Under the pieces are notes generated by a model that was not told where the DNA came from, did not search any database, and saw only the letters and a list, made by a program, of their open reading frames with translations. A program made the translations under genes and the position numbers. 64,000 bases of DNA from Blastococcus sp. VKM Ac-2987. Its GTDB lineage: Bacteria; Actinomycetota; Actinomycetes; Mycobacteriales; Geodermatophilaceae. Shown piece by piece: positions 42,183 through 50,984 of this stretch; position 1 is the stretch's first letter; each line of letters opens with the position of its first letter. Location of the stretch: the NCBI RefSeq assembly GCF_026967805.1, contig NZ_JAPVBG010000001.1, positions 945,143-1,009,142 of the forward strand, in the 5' to 3' direction.

Positions 42183-43370
42183 TCACACCACGCCTGTGCG
42201 GCGCAGCTCGGCGATGCGGTCCTCGTCGTACCCGAGCGCGACGAGGATGTCCGTGGTGTGCTCGCCGACGGCGGGCACCGGGTCCATCCGCGGCTCGGCG
42301 CCGTCGATGGCGAGGGGCGGCAGCAGGGCAGGCACCGGCCCGGCCGGGGTCTGCACCTGCCGCCAGCGGTCGCGTCCGGCCAGCACCTCGTGGTCGAGCA
42401 GGCCCTGCACCTGGTTGATCCGGGCGTGGGCGACGTCGGCCTCGGTCAGCAGCCGCCGGCACTCCTCCTGGCCCAGCGCGGCGAACCGGGCGGAGATCAG
42501 GTCGTTGAGCGCACCGCGGTGGGCCACCCGGTCGGAGCCGCGGACGAAGCGCGGGTCGTCGGCCACCTCGGGCGCGGCCAGCACGGTGCGGCAGAAGGCG
42601 CGCCACTCGCGGTCGTTCTGCACGGCGACCAGGACGACATCGCCCTCGGCGGTCGCATAGGGGCCGTAGGGGGCGATGGTGGCGTGCTCGACGCCGACCC
42701 GGGACGGCTGCCGGCCCAGGCCCGCCGTGTAGTACATCGGCGACCCCATCCACTCGGCGAGCGCCTCGAACAGCGAGACCTCGAACGCCGGGGCGACGCC
42801 GGTCGTGGCCCGCTGGAGGAGCGCGGTCAGGACGCCGCTGAACGCGTACATCCCGGCGGCGATGTCGGCCACGGAGATGCCCGCCTTGGCCGGCGTCTCC
42901 GGCGTCCCGGTCAGCGACACCAGCCCCGCCTCGCACTGCACCAGGAGGTCGTAGGCCTTCTGGTCCGCCCATGGGCCGGTGCTGCCGAACCCGGTGACGC
43001 CGCAGACGACCAGCCGAGGGTGACGGGACTGGAGCGACGCGGCGTCGAGCCCGAGGCGGGCGGCCGCCCCGGGCGCCAGGTTCTGGACGAACACGTCGGC
43101 CCGGCCCAGCAGCTGCTCGACGACGTCCCGCCCCTCGGGTGACTTCAGGTCGCAGGTGAGCGACTCCTTCGAGCGGTTGAGCCACACGAAGTAGCTGGAC
43201 TGGCCGCGGATCGACTCGTCGTACCCGCGGGCGAAGTCGCCGTCCCCGGGGCGCTCCACCTTGATGACCCGGGCGCCGAGGTCGGCGAGCTGGCGGGTGG
43301 CGAAGGGAGCCGCCACCGCCTGCTCGACGCTGACGACCGTGATCCCCTCGAGCGGCCGGCCGGGGATCAC
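42183..43370 (-). CDS. Class III CoA transferase (CaiB/BaiF family)
   Basis: This 395-residue protein has VEQAVAAPFATRQLADLGAR, VIKVERPGDGDFARGYDESI, SLTCDLKSPEGRDVVEQLLG, and NLAPGAAARLGLDAASLQSR, all typical. The group includes mesaconyl-CoA C1-C4 transferase and succinyl-CoA:dicarboxylate transferases, which would suit the CitE and MaoC neighbours, but sequence alone does not prove this. GGGGGAG precedes GTG 43370, which also overlaps the stop of a 35-codon frame. Confidence 0.92.
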   Translation of the reverse strand: MIPGRPLEGITVVSVEQAVAAPFATRQLADLGARVIKVERPGDGDFARGYDESIRGQSSYFVWLNRSKESLTCDLKSPEGRDVVEQLLGRADVFVQNLAPGAAARLGLDAASLQSRHPRLVVCGVTGFGSTGPWADQKAYDLLVQCEAGLVSLTGTPETPAKAGISVADIAAGMYAFSGVLTALLQRATTGVAPAFEVSLFEALAEWMGSPMYYTAGLGRQPSRVGVEHATIAPYGPYATAEGDVVLVAVQNDREWRAFCRTVLAAPEVADDPRFVRGSDRVAHRGALNDLISARFAALGQEECRRLLTEADVAHARINQVQGLLDHEVLAGRDRWRQVQTPAGPVPALLPPLAIDGAEPRMDPVPAVGEHTTDILVALGYDEDRIAELRRTGVV

Positions 43371-43474
43371 GCCGCTCCCCCGGTGTCGGTCCGCGCGTCG
43401 GCGAGGGCTCGGCCGTCCCCGGTCGGGGACAGGGCGACCGCCCACCGGGCGAGGTCGCGGGCGTGGGAGGGCAC
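43367..43474 (-). CDS. 35-residue frame coupled to the CoA transferase gene
   Basis: GTG 43474 has GGAG 6 bases upstream. The product begins PSHARDLARWAVALSPTGDG and stops at a TGA overlapping the CoA transferase GTG. The start resembles the N-terminal helix of MmgE/PrpD-family proteins (such as 2-methylcitrate dehydratase or cis-aconitate decarboxylase), so it could be the remnant of such a gene. Otherwise it is a leader peptide for coupling. Confidence 0.3.
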   Translation of the reverse strand: MPSHARDLARWAVALSPTGDGRALADARTDTGGAA

Positions 43475-43499
43475 GGGTCTCCGTTCGGTGCGGATCGGC

Positions 43500-44297
43500 T
43501 CAGCCGCCGGAGCGGCGCAGGCGGACGCGGTAGGAGTAGTGGTCGGGGTGGAACCAGCTGACCGCCAGCTCGACCGGACGGCGGTGCGCGTCGGAGTAGA
43601 GGCGGTCGATCCGCAGCACCGGCCGCCCCGGCTCCAGCCCCAGAGCCGCCGCGGCGTCCGGCGGCAGCGGAGCCACGCTGATGCTCTGGTCGGCCTCCAC
43701 CACGTCCACGTCCGTGCGGGCGTCGAGCAGGCCGAGGACGGTGGCCGTGCTGGTCGCCCCCGGCCGGTGCAGCTCGGGCACGTCGGCGAGCAGCCGGCCG
43801 ATCGCCGGTGGGAGCGCCACGGTGGTGACGCAGAGGGGCAGGCCGTCGTGCAGCCGGCGGAAGGTGACGCCGGAGACGACGTCGGTCTCGAGCGCGAGCC
43901 GGCCGGCGGCCGCGAGGTCGAGCCGCCGCTGGAGCGGGTCGACCAGCTCCAGCAGGGTGTCCCGGGACAGGCCGATGAGGTCCTCGATGGACCCGAACTG
44001 CCGGAGGTAGCGGCGGTCCCGGGCGACCGGGAAAGTGCCGCGGCCGGGGACCCGGAAGATGAGGCCCTCCGTGACCAGCTCCTGCATCGCCCGGCGGACG
44101 GTCTGCCGGCTCAGCCCCCGGGTGGCGGCCAGCTCGGCGTCGGTGGGCAACCGGTCCCGCTCCCCGTACCGGCCGGTGCGCACCGCCGTGCGCAGCTCCC
44201 GGGCCAGGGCCCGGTAGGCGCTCTCCTCGGCTGCCCTGGGAGCGGTGACGGTGCCTCCTCGGCCGGTGGGCGGTACGGTCGCGATTGGTACGGCCAA
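43500..44297 (-). CDS. GntR-family regulator with UTRA domain (HutC type)
   Basis: The winged-helix domain includes LPTDAELAATRGLSRQTVRR and LVTEGLIFRVPGRGTFPVAR. The effector domain has DTLLELVDPLQRRLDLAAAG, PLCVTTVALPPAIGRLLADV and SWFHPDHYSYRVRLRR, the UTRA ending. The only start that covers the domain is TTG 44297, giving 265 residues; no ATG or GTG lies between it and the HTH. It lies between the two half-operons of the CoA pathway and probably controls both. Confidence 0.85.
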   Translation of the reverse strand: MAVPIATVPPTGRGGTVTAPRAAEESAYRALARELRTAVRTGRYGERDRLPTDAELAATRGLSRQTVRRAMQELVTEGLIFRVPGRGTFPVARDRRYLRQFGSIEDLIGLSRDTLLELVDPLQRRLDLAAAGRLALETDVVSGVTFRRLHDGLPLCVTTVALPPAIGRLLADVPELHRPGATSTATVLGLLDARTDVDVVEADQSISVAPLPPDAAAALGLEPGRPVLRIDRLYSDAHRRPVELAVSWFHPDHYSYRVRLRRSGG

Positions 44298-44298
44298 T
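44284..44298. promoter_or_regulatory. Inverted repeat, possible GntR operator
   Basis: ATTGGTACGGCCAAT has 5-bp arms around a 5-base centre, at the TTG start of the GntR gene and 46 bases before the divergent GTG 44344. This is well placed for autoregulation, but arms are short. Confidence 0.4.
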
Positions 44299-44343
44299 AG
44301 TGGAACTTTGGCCGGTCGAGGTCAAGCGACGACAGGAGCGTCC

Positions 44344-45243
44344 GTGCCCGGTACCGAACTCCCCCTCCGCCGCCGGTCGGTCCTGGTGGCCCCGGGCAGC
44401 GACGCGCCCAAGGTGGCGAAGGCACTGTCCGGGAGCGCGGACGCCGTCGTCATAGATCTCGAGGACGCGGTGGAGCCCGCGAGCAAGGACCGTGCGCGTG
44501 CCCTGCTCCCCGCGCACCTCGGGAACCTGACCGAGGGCGGGGCCGGGCGCACCGCCGTCCGCGTCAACCCACCCGGATCGCCGTGGTGCCACCTGGACGT
44601 CGCGGCGCTGGTCGAGCTACCGGTGCCGCCCGGCGCGATCGTGCTCCCGAAGGTCGACGGCCCGGAGGACCTCGCCTTCCTCGACCGGCTGCTCGACGGC
44701 GTCGAGGCCCGGGCCGGCAGCACCCGCCGCATCGCCGTCCACGCCCTGATCGAGACGGCCACCGGGCTGGCCCGGATCCGCGACATCGCGCGCGGCAGCC
44801 GGCGCCTGGAGGCCCTCGTCCTCGGCTACGCGGACCTGGCGAATTCGCTCGGCCGCCCCGGCGGGTCCGACGCGCAGCTCGACCTGTGGCTCCCGGCCCA
44901 GTCCGCGGTGCTGGTGGCGGCGCGCGACGCGGGGCTCCAGGCCATCGACGGACCGCACCTGGGCGTGCACGTGGACGAGGGTTTCCGGGTCGGCGCCGAC
45001 CGGGCGCGGGACCTCGGCTACGACGGGAAGTGGGCGATCCACCCGCGCCAGGTCGAGGCGCTGAACGCGGTGTTCACCCCCACCGACGAGCAGATCCGGT
45101 ACGCCCGCGAGGTGCTCGCCGCGCTGGCGCGGCACGCTCGGGAGCACGGGGCCGGCGCGGTGGCGCTCGACGGTCAGATGCTGGACGAGGCCGTGGCCGT
45201 CGGGGCCCGGCGCGTGCTCCGGCAGGCGGGGGTGCGGCTGTGA
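44344..45243 (+). CDS. CitE/HpcH-type acyl-CoA lyase
   Basis: From GTG 44344 (AGGAG 8 bases upstream) the protein has 299 residues. It shows DAVVIDLEDAVEPASKDRAR, AIVLPKVDGPEDLAFLDRLL, the metal-binding Glu in HALIETATGLARIRDIARGS, and YDGKWAIHPRQVEALNAVFT. This family includes malyl-CoA, citramalyl-CoA and beta-methylmalyl-CoA lyases, which split beta-hydroxyacyl-CoAs to acetyl- or propionyl-CoA and a keto acid. It is coupled to the MaoC gene behind it (GTGA). Confidence 0.9.
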   Translation: MPGTELPLRRRSVLVAPGSDAPKVAKALSGSADAVVIDLEDAVEPASKDRARALLPAHLGNLTEGGAGRTAVRVNPPGSPWCHLDVAALVELPVPPGAIVLPKVDGPEDLAFLDRLLDGVEARAGSTRRIAVHALIETATGLARIRDIARGSRRLEALVLGYADLANSLGRPGGSDAQLDLWLPAQSAVLVAARDAGLQAIDGPHLGVHVDEGFRVGADRARDLGYDGKWAIHPRQVEALNAVFTPTDEQIRYAREVLAALARHAREHGAGAVALDGQMLDEAVAVGARRVLRQAGVRL

Positions 45244-46235
45244 GCGAGTTGGCGGCCGAGGGCCCGTACTTCGACGACCTCTCCCCCGGGGACGTCTTCG
45301 ACACCGCACCCCCGACGACCCTCACCGAGGGCGCCGCGGCGGTGCACGGCGCCATCGTGGGCGAGCGCCTGCGGCTCGCCCTGGACGCCCCGCTGGGCCG
45401 AAGGGTGACCGGGGACGACGCCCCTCCCGCCCCGCCGTCGCTGGTGTGGGACCTGGCGGTCGGGCAGTCGACGCCGGTGACCCACCACGTGCGCGCCAAC
45501 CTCTTCTACCGCGGGCTGGCGTTCCGCCGCCTGCCCTCCCTGGGCGACACCCTCCGGACCCGCACCGAGGTCGTCGGCCTGCGGCAGAACTCCCCCCGGC
45601 CGGACCGAGCACCCACGGGGCTGGTCGCCCTGCGGATCACGACGGTCGACCAGGACGACCGCACGGTGCTCGACTTCTGGCGCTGCGCCATGCTCCCGCT
45701 GCGCGACGGCTCGGCCCGGACGGGGCACGACGACGACCTCGGCCGCGTGGGCCGGGACGTCGAGGACCCCGCCGCCTCGGTGGCCGCCTGGCGGCTCGAG
45801 CCGTTCCGGGCGTCGCTGCCGCCGTCGCTCCGGCGGGACGTGACCCCGGGAACGCGGTGGCGGGTGGTCGGCGGCGACGTGGTGTCCAGCGCACCCGAGC
45901 TGGCCCGGTTGACCCACAACATCGCCCGCACCCACCACGACGACGAGGCCGGGACCCGGCTGGTCTACGGCGGCCACACCATCGGGCTGGCGCTGACCCA
46001 GGCCGTGCGCGCGCTGCCCGAGATGGTCACCGTCCTGGCCTGGCAGGGCTGCGACCACACCGGTCCGGTGCGCGAGGGCGACACGCTGGAGAGCACGGTG
46101 GAGGTGGCCGGCGTGCGCCCCGGGCCGGACGGCGGCCGCCTGGCCGACCTGCGGTCGCGGGTGACCGCCCGGAGCGGACCGGGTGACGAGCACCGCGACG
46201 TCCTGGACTGGCGCTACACGGCCCTGCTGCCGTGA
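45240..46235 (+). CDS. Double-hotdog MaoC-family hydratase (mesaconyl-CoA hydratase-like)
   Basis: This 331-residue protein has two hotdog regions: an N-terminal one beginning FDDLSPGDVFDTAPPTTLTE with HVRANLFYRGLAFRRLPSLG, and a C-terminal one with LARLTHNIARTHHDDEAGTR and LVYGGHTIGLALTQAVRALP. The length and order fit mesaconyl-/itaconyl-CoA hydratases, which form the substrate of CitE-type lyases. GTG 45240 overlaps the lyase stop, so the two act together. A fatty-acid hydratase role is the alternative. Confidence 0.85.
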   Translation: MSELAAEGPYFDDLSPGDVFDTAPPTTLTEGAAAVHGAIVGERLRLALDAPLGRRVTGDDAPPAPPSLVWDLAVGQSTPVTHHVRANLFYRGLAFRRLPSLGDTLRTRTEVVGLRQNSPRPDRAPTGLVALRITTVDQDDRTVLDFWRCAMLPLRDGSARTGHDDDLGRVGRDVEDPAASVAAWRLEPFRASLPPSLRRDVTPGTRWRVVGGDVVSSAPELARLTHNIARTHHDDEAGTRLVYGGHTIGLALTQAVRALPEMVTVLAWQGCDHTGPVREGDTLESTVEVAGVRPGPDGGRLADLRSRVTARSGPGDEHRDVLDWRYTALLP

Positions 46236-46245
46236 CGCCCCTCCG

Positions 46246-46536
46246 TCACTCCGGCGGGGTCGGGAGAGCCGAGGGGTGCCGGGCGAGCGCCGTGACGGTG
46301 ACGTCCAGGTAGGGGAAGAGCGGCAGCGACGTCAGCAGGCCGTGCAGCTCGTCGTGGTCGGCGACGTCGAACACGCTGTAGTTCTCGTACCGGCCGGCCA
46401 CCCGCCACAGGTGCACCCACCGGCCGTCGCGCTGCAGGTCCTGCGCCAGCTCCCGCTCCGCCCGCTTGAGCTCCTCCACCCGGCCGGGCGCCAGGTCGTG
46501 GGGCAGGTCGACGCGCATGTGGACGAGGTACAGCAT
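46246..46536 (-). CDS. catC: Muconolactone delta-isomerase-like protein
   Basis: This 96-residue protein is exactly the usual length. It has MLYLVHMRVDLPHDLAPGRV, AERELAQDLQRDGRWVHLWR and YSVFDVADHDELHGLLTSLP, the family pattern. The known enzyme shifts the double bond of muconolactone in the beta-ketoadipate pathway of catechol breakdown. No catA or catB is in the window, so the true substrate may differ. Confidence 0.88.
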   Translation of the reverse strand: MLYLVHMRVDLPHDLAPGRVEELKRAERELAQDLQRDGRWVHLWRVAGRYENYSVFDVADHDELHGLLTSLPLFPYLDVTVTALARHPSALPTPPE

Positions 46537-46617
46537 CGGGCGACCGTAGGGCCCGCGGCGCCGCCCGTCCACACGGGCCGGCCTGCGATCCCGCGCCCGG
46601 TGGGCCGGGTCGGACGG

Positions 46618-46658
46618 CAGCGGGCCCTCCCTCCCGGGAAGGGAGGAAGGGCCCGCTG
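46618..46658. terminator. Terminator after the secreted hydrolase gene
   Basis: An 18-bp stem with one mismatch (46618-46635 with 46641-46658) and a 5-base loop lies 23 bases past the leftward hydrolase stop. Confidence 0.7.
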
Positions 46659-46681
46659 GCCGTGCTGTGGTGCTGCGGGGA

Positions 46682-48160
46682 TCAGCCGCCGGGGGTCGGC
46701 ACCGGGCACTCGTCGTAGAAGACCCGGGTACCGGTGCGCACCGGAGTGGTGAACTCACACCCGTAGTTCGGGTCGGCGACGACCTCGGGGTCGAGCACCG
46801 AGGCGCCCTCGGGCGTCACGCCGTTGTCCACCCAGTCGACGAGGTCGAGGAACTGGTCCGCCGCCTCCTCGGGGGTGAACTCGCAGTGCCCGGCCGCGCG
46901 GATGGCCCGCTGCACGAGCAGGTCCGCGTTGCCCTGGGCGGCGACGTCGGCGGCGTAGTACTGCTCCATCGAGAACGGCACGTAGTAGTCGCCGAGGGTG
47001 TGCGAGGAGAGCACCGGGACGTCGATGTCCCCGGTCAGCGCGGGGACGGGGACCGCCTGGTAGGTCGACCGGGTGCCCGGCGCCGGCGCCACCCGCTCCA
47101 CCTGCTGGTCGAGGGTGGTGCCGTCCTCGAACGTGTAGTCGACCGGGTAGTCGGTCTCGACGTTCGACCAGAGCGCCCCCTGCGTCACGCCGTCCAGACC
47201 GCCCGGGTCGGCGGTCACGACGCCGTAGACGAAGTTCTGCCCCTCCCAGTAGCCGAAGGCCTCGTCGTCTCCGGGGCGCTCGCCGCCGGTGATCGCCGTG
47301 ATGTTGTCGCGGAAGACCTCGCCCGCCTCGGTCAGCCCCTCGTAGACCGGGGTCGCCGTGGTCGGGGTGCCGAGGGCGGCCTTGAACTGCGGCACGACCT
47401 GCGAGAAGTACTCCGCCTGGGACGGGAACGGGTAGGCGTCCACCCCGGACAGGGTCTGCGCCAGCAGGTTGTAGTCGAGGAAGAAGTCGTAGAGCTCGTA
47501 GTCGCCCATGACCCCGCACATGGGGGCCGCGCCGTCCCACTCGATGCCCCGGTCGCGCTCCAGCAGCGCGCCGATCACGTGCCCGCCCATCGAGACGCCC
47601 TGCAGGTAGCGCTGGTCGGCGCGCCCGACGCGCGCGTCGAAGATCTTCGCGAGCCGCTCGGTGGCGAGCGCACCGGCCTCGATGTCGTACCGGTTCTCGC
47701 CGTAGGACGACGCCGCCCAGGCGTAGCCGTTCTCGATGTAGGTGCGCCGGAGGTCGTAGCTGGGGTCGCTGACGTACACGGTGGTGCCCGTGCCCCGGTA
47801 GCCGTGCTCCCAGAAGACGACGTCGCCGTTCCAGTCGATGGGCACCTCGATGCGGTAGGCCGAGCCGCGGTCGATGCCGTAGAGCACCTTGCTGAGGGGG
47901 TTGCCGGCCTCGTCGGTGAGGGGCACGAACTCCGCCCCCGCCTCGCCGTTCACGTAGTCGTACCTCGGGTCGGCGACCGTCCAGCGCAAGTTGTAGGCCT
48001 GCTCCTTCGGGGACACCTGGACCGGCTGCCAGCCGGGGTTCGACGCCGGCTGGTCGGTGGACTGCGGGGCGGCGAGGGCCGGTCCACCGACGGTGAACAC
48101 ACCGAGGCCCACCCCTGCGGCTACGGCGAGGGGGACCAACCGGTTGCGGTGCTGGGACAA
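46682..48160 (-). CDS. Secreted alpha/beta hydrolase
   Basis: This 492-residue protein has a signal peptide (about 1-30, cleavage after PALA). Fold markers are VVFWEHGYRGTGTTVYVSDP, the nucleophile elbow YLQGVSMGGHVIGALLERDR (Ser), and a likely acid/His region IDVPVLSSHTLGDYYVPFSM and AIRAAGHCEFTPEEAADQFL. It resembles extracellular depolymerases and esterases of the DUF6351/tannase-like kind, without a definite class. The ATG is preceded by GAAGGAG. It stands alone with its own terminator. Confidence 0.8.
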   Translation of the reverse strand: MSQHRNRLVPLAVAAGVGLGVFTVGGPALAAPQSTDQPASNPGWQPVQVSPKEQAYNLRWTVADPRYDYVNGEAGAEFVPLTDEAGNPLSKVLYGIDRGSAYRIEVPIDWNGDVVFWEHGYRGTGTTVYVSDPSYDLRRTYIENGYAWAASSYGENRYDIEAGALATERLAKIFDARVGRADQRYLQGVSMGGHVIGALLERDRGIEWDGAAPMCGVMGDYELYDFFLDYNLLAQTLSGVDAYPFPSQAEYFSQVVPQFKAALGTPTTATPVYEGLTEAGEVFRDNITAITGGERPGDDEAFGYWEGQNFVYGVVTADPGGLDGVTQGALWSNVETDYPVDYTFEDGTTLDQQVERVAPAPGTRSTYQAVPVPALTGDIDVPVLSSHTLGDYYVPFSMEQYYAADVAAQGNADLLVQRAIRAAGHCEFTPEEAADQFLDLVDWVDNGVTPEGASVLDPEVVADPNYGCEFTTPVRTGTRVFYDECPVPTPGG

Positions 48161-48316
48161 GGCGCGACTCCTTCGGGACTTCCGTGACTGGGCTCACAGC
48201 ACCTTCGCCCGCGTCCGGCCGGGGAGCAACAGCGAGGTGACAGTCCGGTCCGGCGCGCACGGCCGACCTGCCCGGCGAGCACGGAAAGCAATCAGCCTGT
48301 GACTGAAATGGCGAGG

Positions 48317-48820
48317 TCAGCTACGGCGGACGGTGAGGTGAACCGGCCCGGCCAGCGACTGCGCCACCACGCAGTACCGCTCGGTGAGCTGGCCCAGCCT
48401 GGTCAGCGCCGCGTCGTCGGCGTCGGTGTCGACCTCGGCGACCACCTCGACCGCGCCGAAGCCGACCCGCGCCTCGCGGTCGACGCCCAGCGTGCCGCGT
48501 GCGTCCATGTCGGCGGAGGCGGTCAGCCGGGCGCCCCGGACGTCGATCCCCATCGCCGTCGCTACGCTGCGCATCGTCACCCCGGCGCAGGCGACCAGGG
48601 CCTGCAGCAGCATGTCGCCGGAGCAGGCGTCGCTGCCGTCGCCTCCTGTGAAGGGGTGCAGCCCGGCCCGCACCGGCCCGCTCCACGTCGGAACCGTGCA
48701 GGTGATGCCGGGCTCGGCGAAGGTGCCCTCGGCGTGCATCGGCGCGCGGGCCGAGCCGGGGTCCTCGCGATACCGCTGCTTGAGCGGTGCCTGCAGTGCG
48801 CGCAGCGCGGTGGCGTCCAT
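48317..48820 (-). CDS. OsmC-family protein
   Basis: This 167-residue protein has two Cys in the family positions within GSDACSGDMLLQALVACAGV, and the C-terminal motif RYCVVAQSLAGPVHLTVRR with an S/Q/C pattern. OsmC/Ohr proteins reduce organic peroxides with a Cys pair. The N-terminus (LKQRYREDPGSARAPMHAEG) matches the OsmC-like rather than Ohr subgroup. It lies 110 bases downstream of the ThDP enzyme gene. Confidence 0.85.
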   Translation of the reverse strand: MDATALRALQAPLKQRYREDPGSARAPMHAEGTFAEPGITCTVPTWSGPVRAGLHPFTGGDGSDACSGDMLLQALVACAGVTMRSVATAMGIDVRGARLTASADMDARGTLGVDREARVGFGAVEVVAEVDTDADDAALTRLGQLTERYCVVAQSLAGPVHLTVRRS

Positions 48821-48930
48821 GCCGCCATGCTGCCCCGCGGACGACGGGCCGGGAACCCTTTCCCGACCACGACGGCGGCCGACCACCGCCGGCCGTCGAC
48901 AGCTCCCGCACGGCCGGCGGCGACGCCCTG

Positions 48931-50472
48931 CTAGGAGCGGAGGACGGCGTCGATCAGGTGCGGCCCCGGCTCGGCGAGGGCCGTCCGCAGCTGGTCGGCC
49001 AGCTCCTCCGCCGTGGTGGCGCGGGTGGCCGGTACCCCCATGCCCTGCGCGATGGAGACGAAGTCCAGCCCGGGGCCACCGAGGTCGAGCAGCGTGGCGG
49101 CCCGCTCCCCGTCGTTCGCCGCGCCGACCCGTGACAGCTCGTGCTGCAGGATCGCGTACGAGCCGTTGTCGCAGATGATCGTGGTGATGTCGGCCTGCTC
49201 GCGGGCGTGGCTCCACAGCGCGGAGATCGTGTACATGGCACTGCCGTCGGCCTGGATGCCGATCACCGGGCGGTCGGGGCAGGCCACCGCCGCCCCCAGG
49301 GCCATCGGGAGCCCGTCGCCGATGGCGCCACCGGTGAGCGCCAGCCAGTCGTGCCGGGGGGCGCCCGAGGTGAGTTCCATCAGGCCCACCCCGGAGGTGA
49401 GCGCCTCGTCGACGACGATCGCGCGCTCCGGCAGCAGCGCACCGATGACCGCGGCCATCGTGCGCGGCGTCAGCTCTCCGGTGGGCAGCTCGGGGCGGGA
49501 TGCCTCGATCAGCACCGGCTCGGCGTCCGGCGCGGCGAGCCCGGCCAGCGCCCGCAGCGCGGCGACGCCGTCCTCCCCCGGCTCGCTGAGCAGGTGCACC
49601 GTGCAGTCCTCCGGCACCGGGTGCCCCGGGACGCCGGGATAGCCGAAGAAGTGCACCGGCGCGGTGGCCCCGGCGAGCACCAGGTGCCTGGTGCCCGCGA
49701 GCGCGGCGATGGCCATCTCCGGCGGGTAGGGCAGCCGGGTCACGTCGGGCAGCCCGGCGCCCCGGGCCGTGCGGGCGGGGAAGGTCTCGGTCATCAGCCG
49801 GGCGCCGGTGCCCGCGGTGATCTGCCCGGCGGCGAGCAGCCCGTCCTCGCTCACCGCGTCGCCACCGAGGAGGAGCACGACCGGCTCGTCCCCGCCGAGG
49901 ACGGCGGCCACCCCCTCGACCACCGACGGAGCGACCTGCGGGGCCGGCCGCACCGACCGCGGGGCGGCCGGCTCGGCGCCGTCCTCCCAGGACACGTCGG
50001 CCGGGAGGACGAGCGTCGCGATGCCGCCCGAGCCGACGGCGGCCACCGCGTCGACGGCGTCGGCGGCGACGTCGGCCGGCGAGAGCGAGCGGCGCACCCA
50101 GCTCGAGAAGGTGCCCGCGACGGCGTCGATGTCGGACTCCAGCGGTGCGTCGAGCCGCTTGTGCGAGCGCGCGTGGTCGCCGACCACGTTGACCATCGGA
50201 GCCCGCCCGCGACGGGCGTTGTGCAGGTTGGCCAGGCCGTTGCCCATGCCGGGGCCCAGGTGCAGCAGGGTCGCGGCCGGACGGCCGGTCATCCGCGCGT
50301 AGCCGTCGGCGGCACCGGTGGCGACCCCCTCGAAGAGGGTCAGCACGGCGCGCATCTCCGGCACGTCGTCCAGGGCCGCGACGAAGTGCATCTCCGAGGT
50401 GCCGGGGTTGGCGAAGCAGACGTCCACGCCTGCGTCGACGAAGGTCCTGATCAGTGCCTGGGCGCCGTTCAC
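48931..50472 (-). CDS. Thiamine diphosphate-dependent enzyme (acetolactate synthase/benzoylformate decarboxylase family)
   Basis: This 513-residue protein has the N-terminal pyrimidine domain VDVCFANPGTSEMHFVAALD with the activating Glu in LTLFEGVATGAADGYARMTG, a central domain, and the ThDP motif GDGLPMALGAAVACPDRPVI then ADGSAMYTISALWSHAREQA...ICDN. GTG 50472 is chosen because the domain begins at NGAQALIRTFVDAGVD; the frame is open 39 codons further. It likely decarboxylates a 2-keto acid. No small regulatory subunit is nearby, so biosynthetic acetolactate synthase is unlikely. Confidence 0.88.
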   Translation of the reverse strand: MNGAQALIRTFVDAGVDVCFANPGTSEMHFVAALDDVPEMRAVLTLFEGVATGAADGYARMTGRPAATLLHLGPGMGNGLANLHNARRGRAPMVNVVGDHARSHKRLDAPLESDIDAVAGTFSSWVRRSLSPADVAADAVDAVAAVGSGGIATLVLPADVSWEDGAEPAAPRSVRPAPQVAPSVVEGVAAVLGGDEPVVLLLGGDAVSEDGLLAAGQITAGTGARLMTETFPARTARGAGLPDVTRLPYPPEMAIAALAGTRHLVLAGATAPVHFFGYPGVPGHPVPEDCTVHLLSEPGEDGVAALRALAGLAAPDAEPVLIEASRPELPTGELTPRTMAAVIGALLPERAIVVDEALTSGVGLMELTSGAPRHDWLALTGGAIGDGLPMALGAAVACPDRPVIGIQADGSAMYTISALWSHAREQADITTIICDNGSYAILQHELSRVGAANDGERAATLLDLGGPGLDFVSIAQGMGVPATRATTAEELADQLRTALAEPGPHLIDAVLRS

Positions 50473-50687
50473 GTCCGGACCCTCGCACGGACCGCCGGAG
50501 GAGGCGACCCGAGTCGGTGCCCCTCCGGACCACCTCGTGGCGGCGGTCACCGGCCCGGCTACGGGGGCTTCCCGGGGGCCTGTGGACAACGCTCCGGAGG
50601 GGTCTCCGGCGTTGTTACGTTCCCGCTCACACCCGCTGATCCGCCGCTTCCGCGCCCGCGGACCGGCCCTCCCGATTGGACACCACC

Positions 50688-50984
50688 ATGGCCAACGTCA
50701 ACGTCACCTACCAGCAGATGGAGAACGCCGCCGGCCGGCTCACCAACGGCCGCGCCGAGATCGACGGCATGCTCGGCCAGCTCAAGGGGCTCGTCGACCA
50801 GCTCGTCGCCGAGGGGTACGTGACCGACAGCTCCAGCCGTACCTTCCAGGCGTCCTACGACGAGTTCACCACCGGCGCGCGGAACATGATCGCCGGGCTG
50901 GACGGCATGGCGCAGTACCTCAACCAGGCCGCGGCCACCTTCCGCGACGCCGACACCCAGCTGGCCGGCGCCCTCGGTCGCTGA
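50688..50984 (+). CDS. WXG100-family (ESAT-6-like) type VII secretion protein
   Basis: This 98-residue helical hairpin protein has VNVTYQQMENAAGRLTNGRA, then a turn with GYVTDSSSRTFQASYDEF where WXG proteins have W-x-G, and a second helix MIAGLDGMAQYLNQAAATFR. ATG 50688 gives the canonical length. Such proteins are exported as dimers by EccC-driven type VII systems. It is divergent from the leftward ThDP gene and faces the EccC locus. Confidence 0.85.
   Translation: MANVNVTYQQMENAAGRLTNGRAEIDGMLGQLKGLVDQLVAEGYVTDSSSRTFQASYDEFTTGARNMIAGLDGMAQYLNQAAATFRDADTQLAGALGR

Noticed and set aside
41017-44592. An 1191-codon open frame covering the acyl-CoA dehydrogenase
   Set aside because: Only the last 383 codons are protein-like and have a GGAGG site. 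The rest is the shadow of the CoA transferase and GntR genes.
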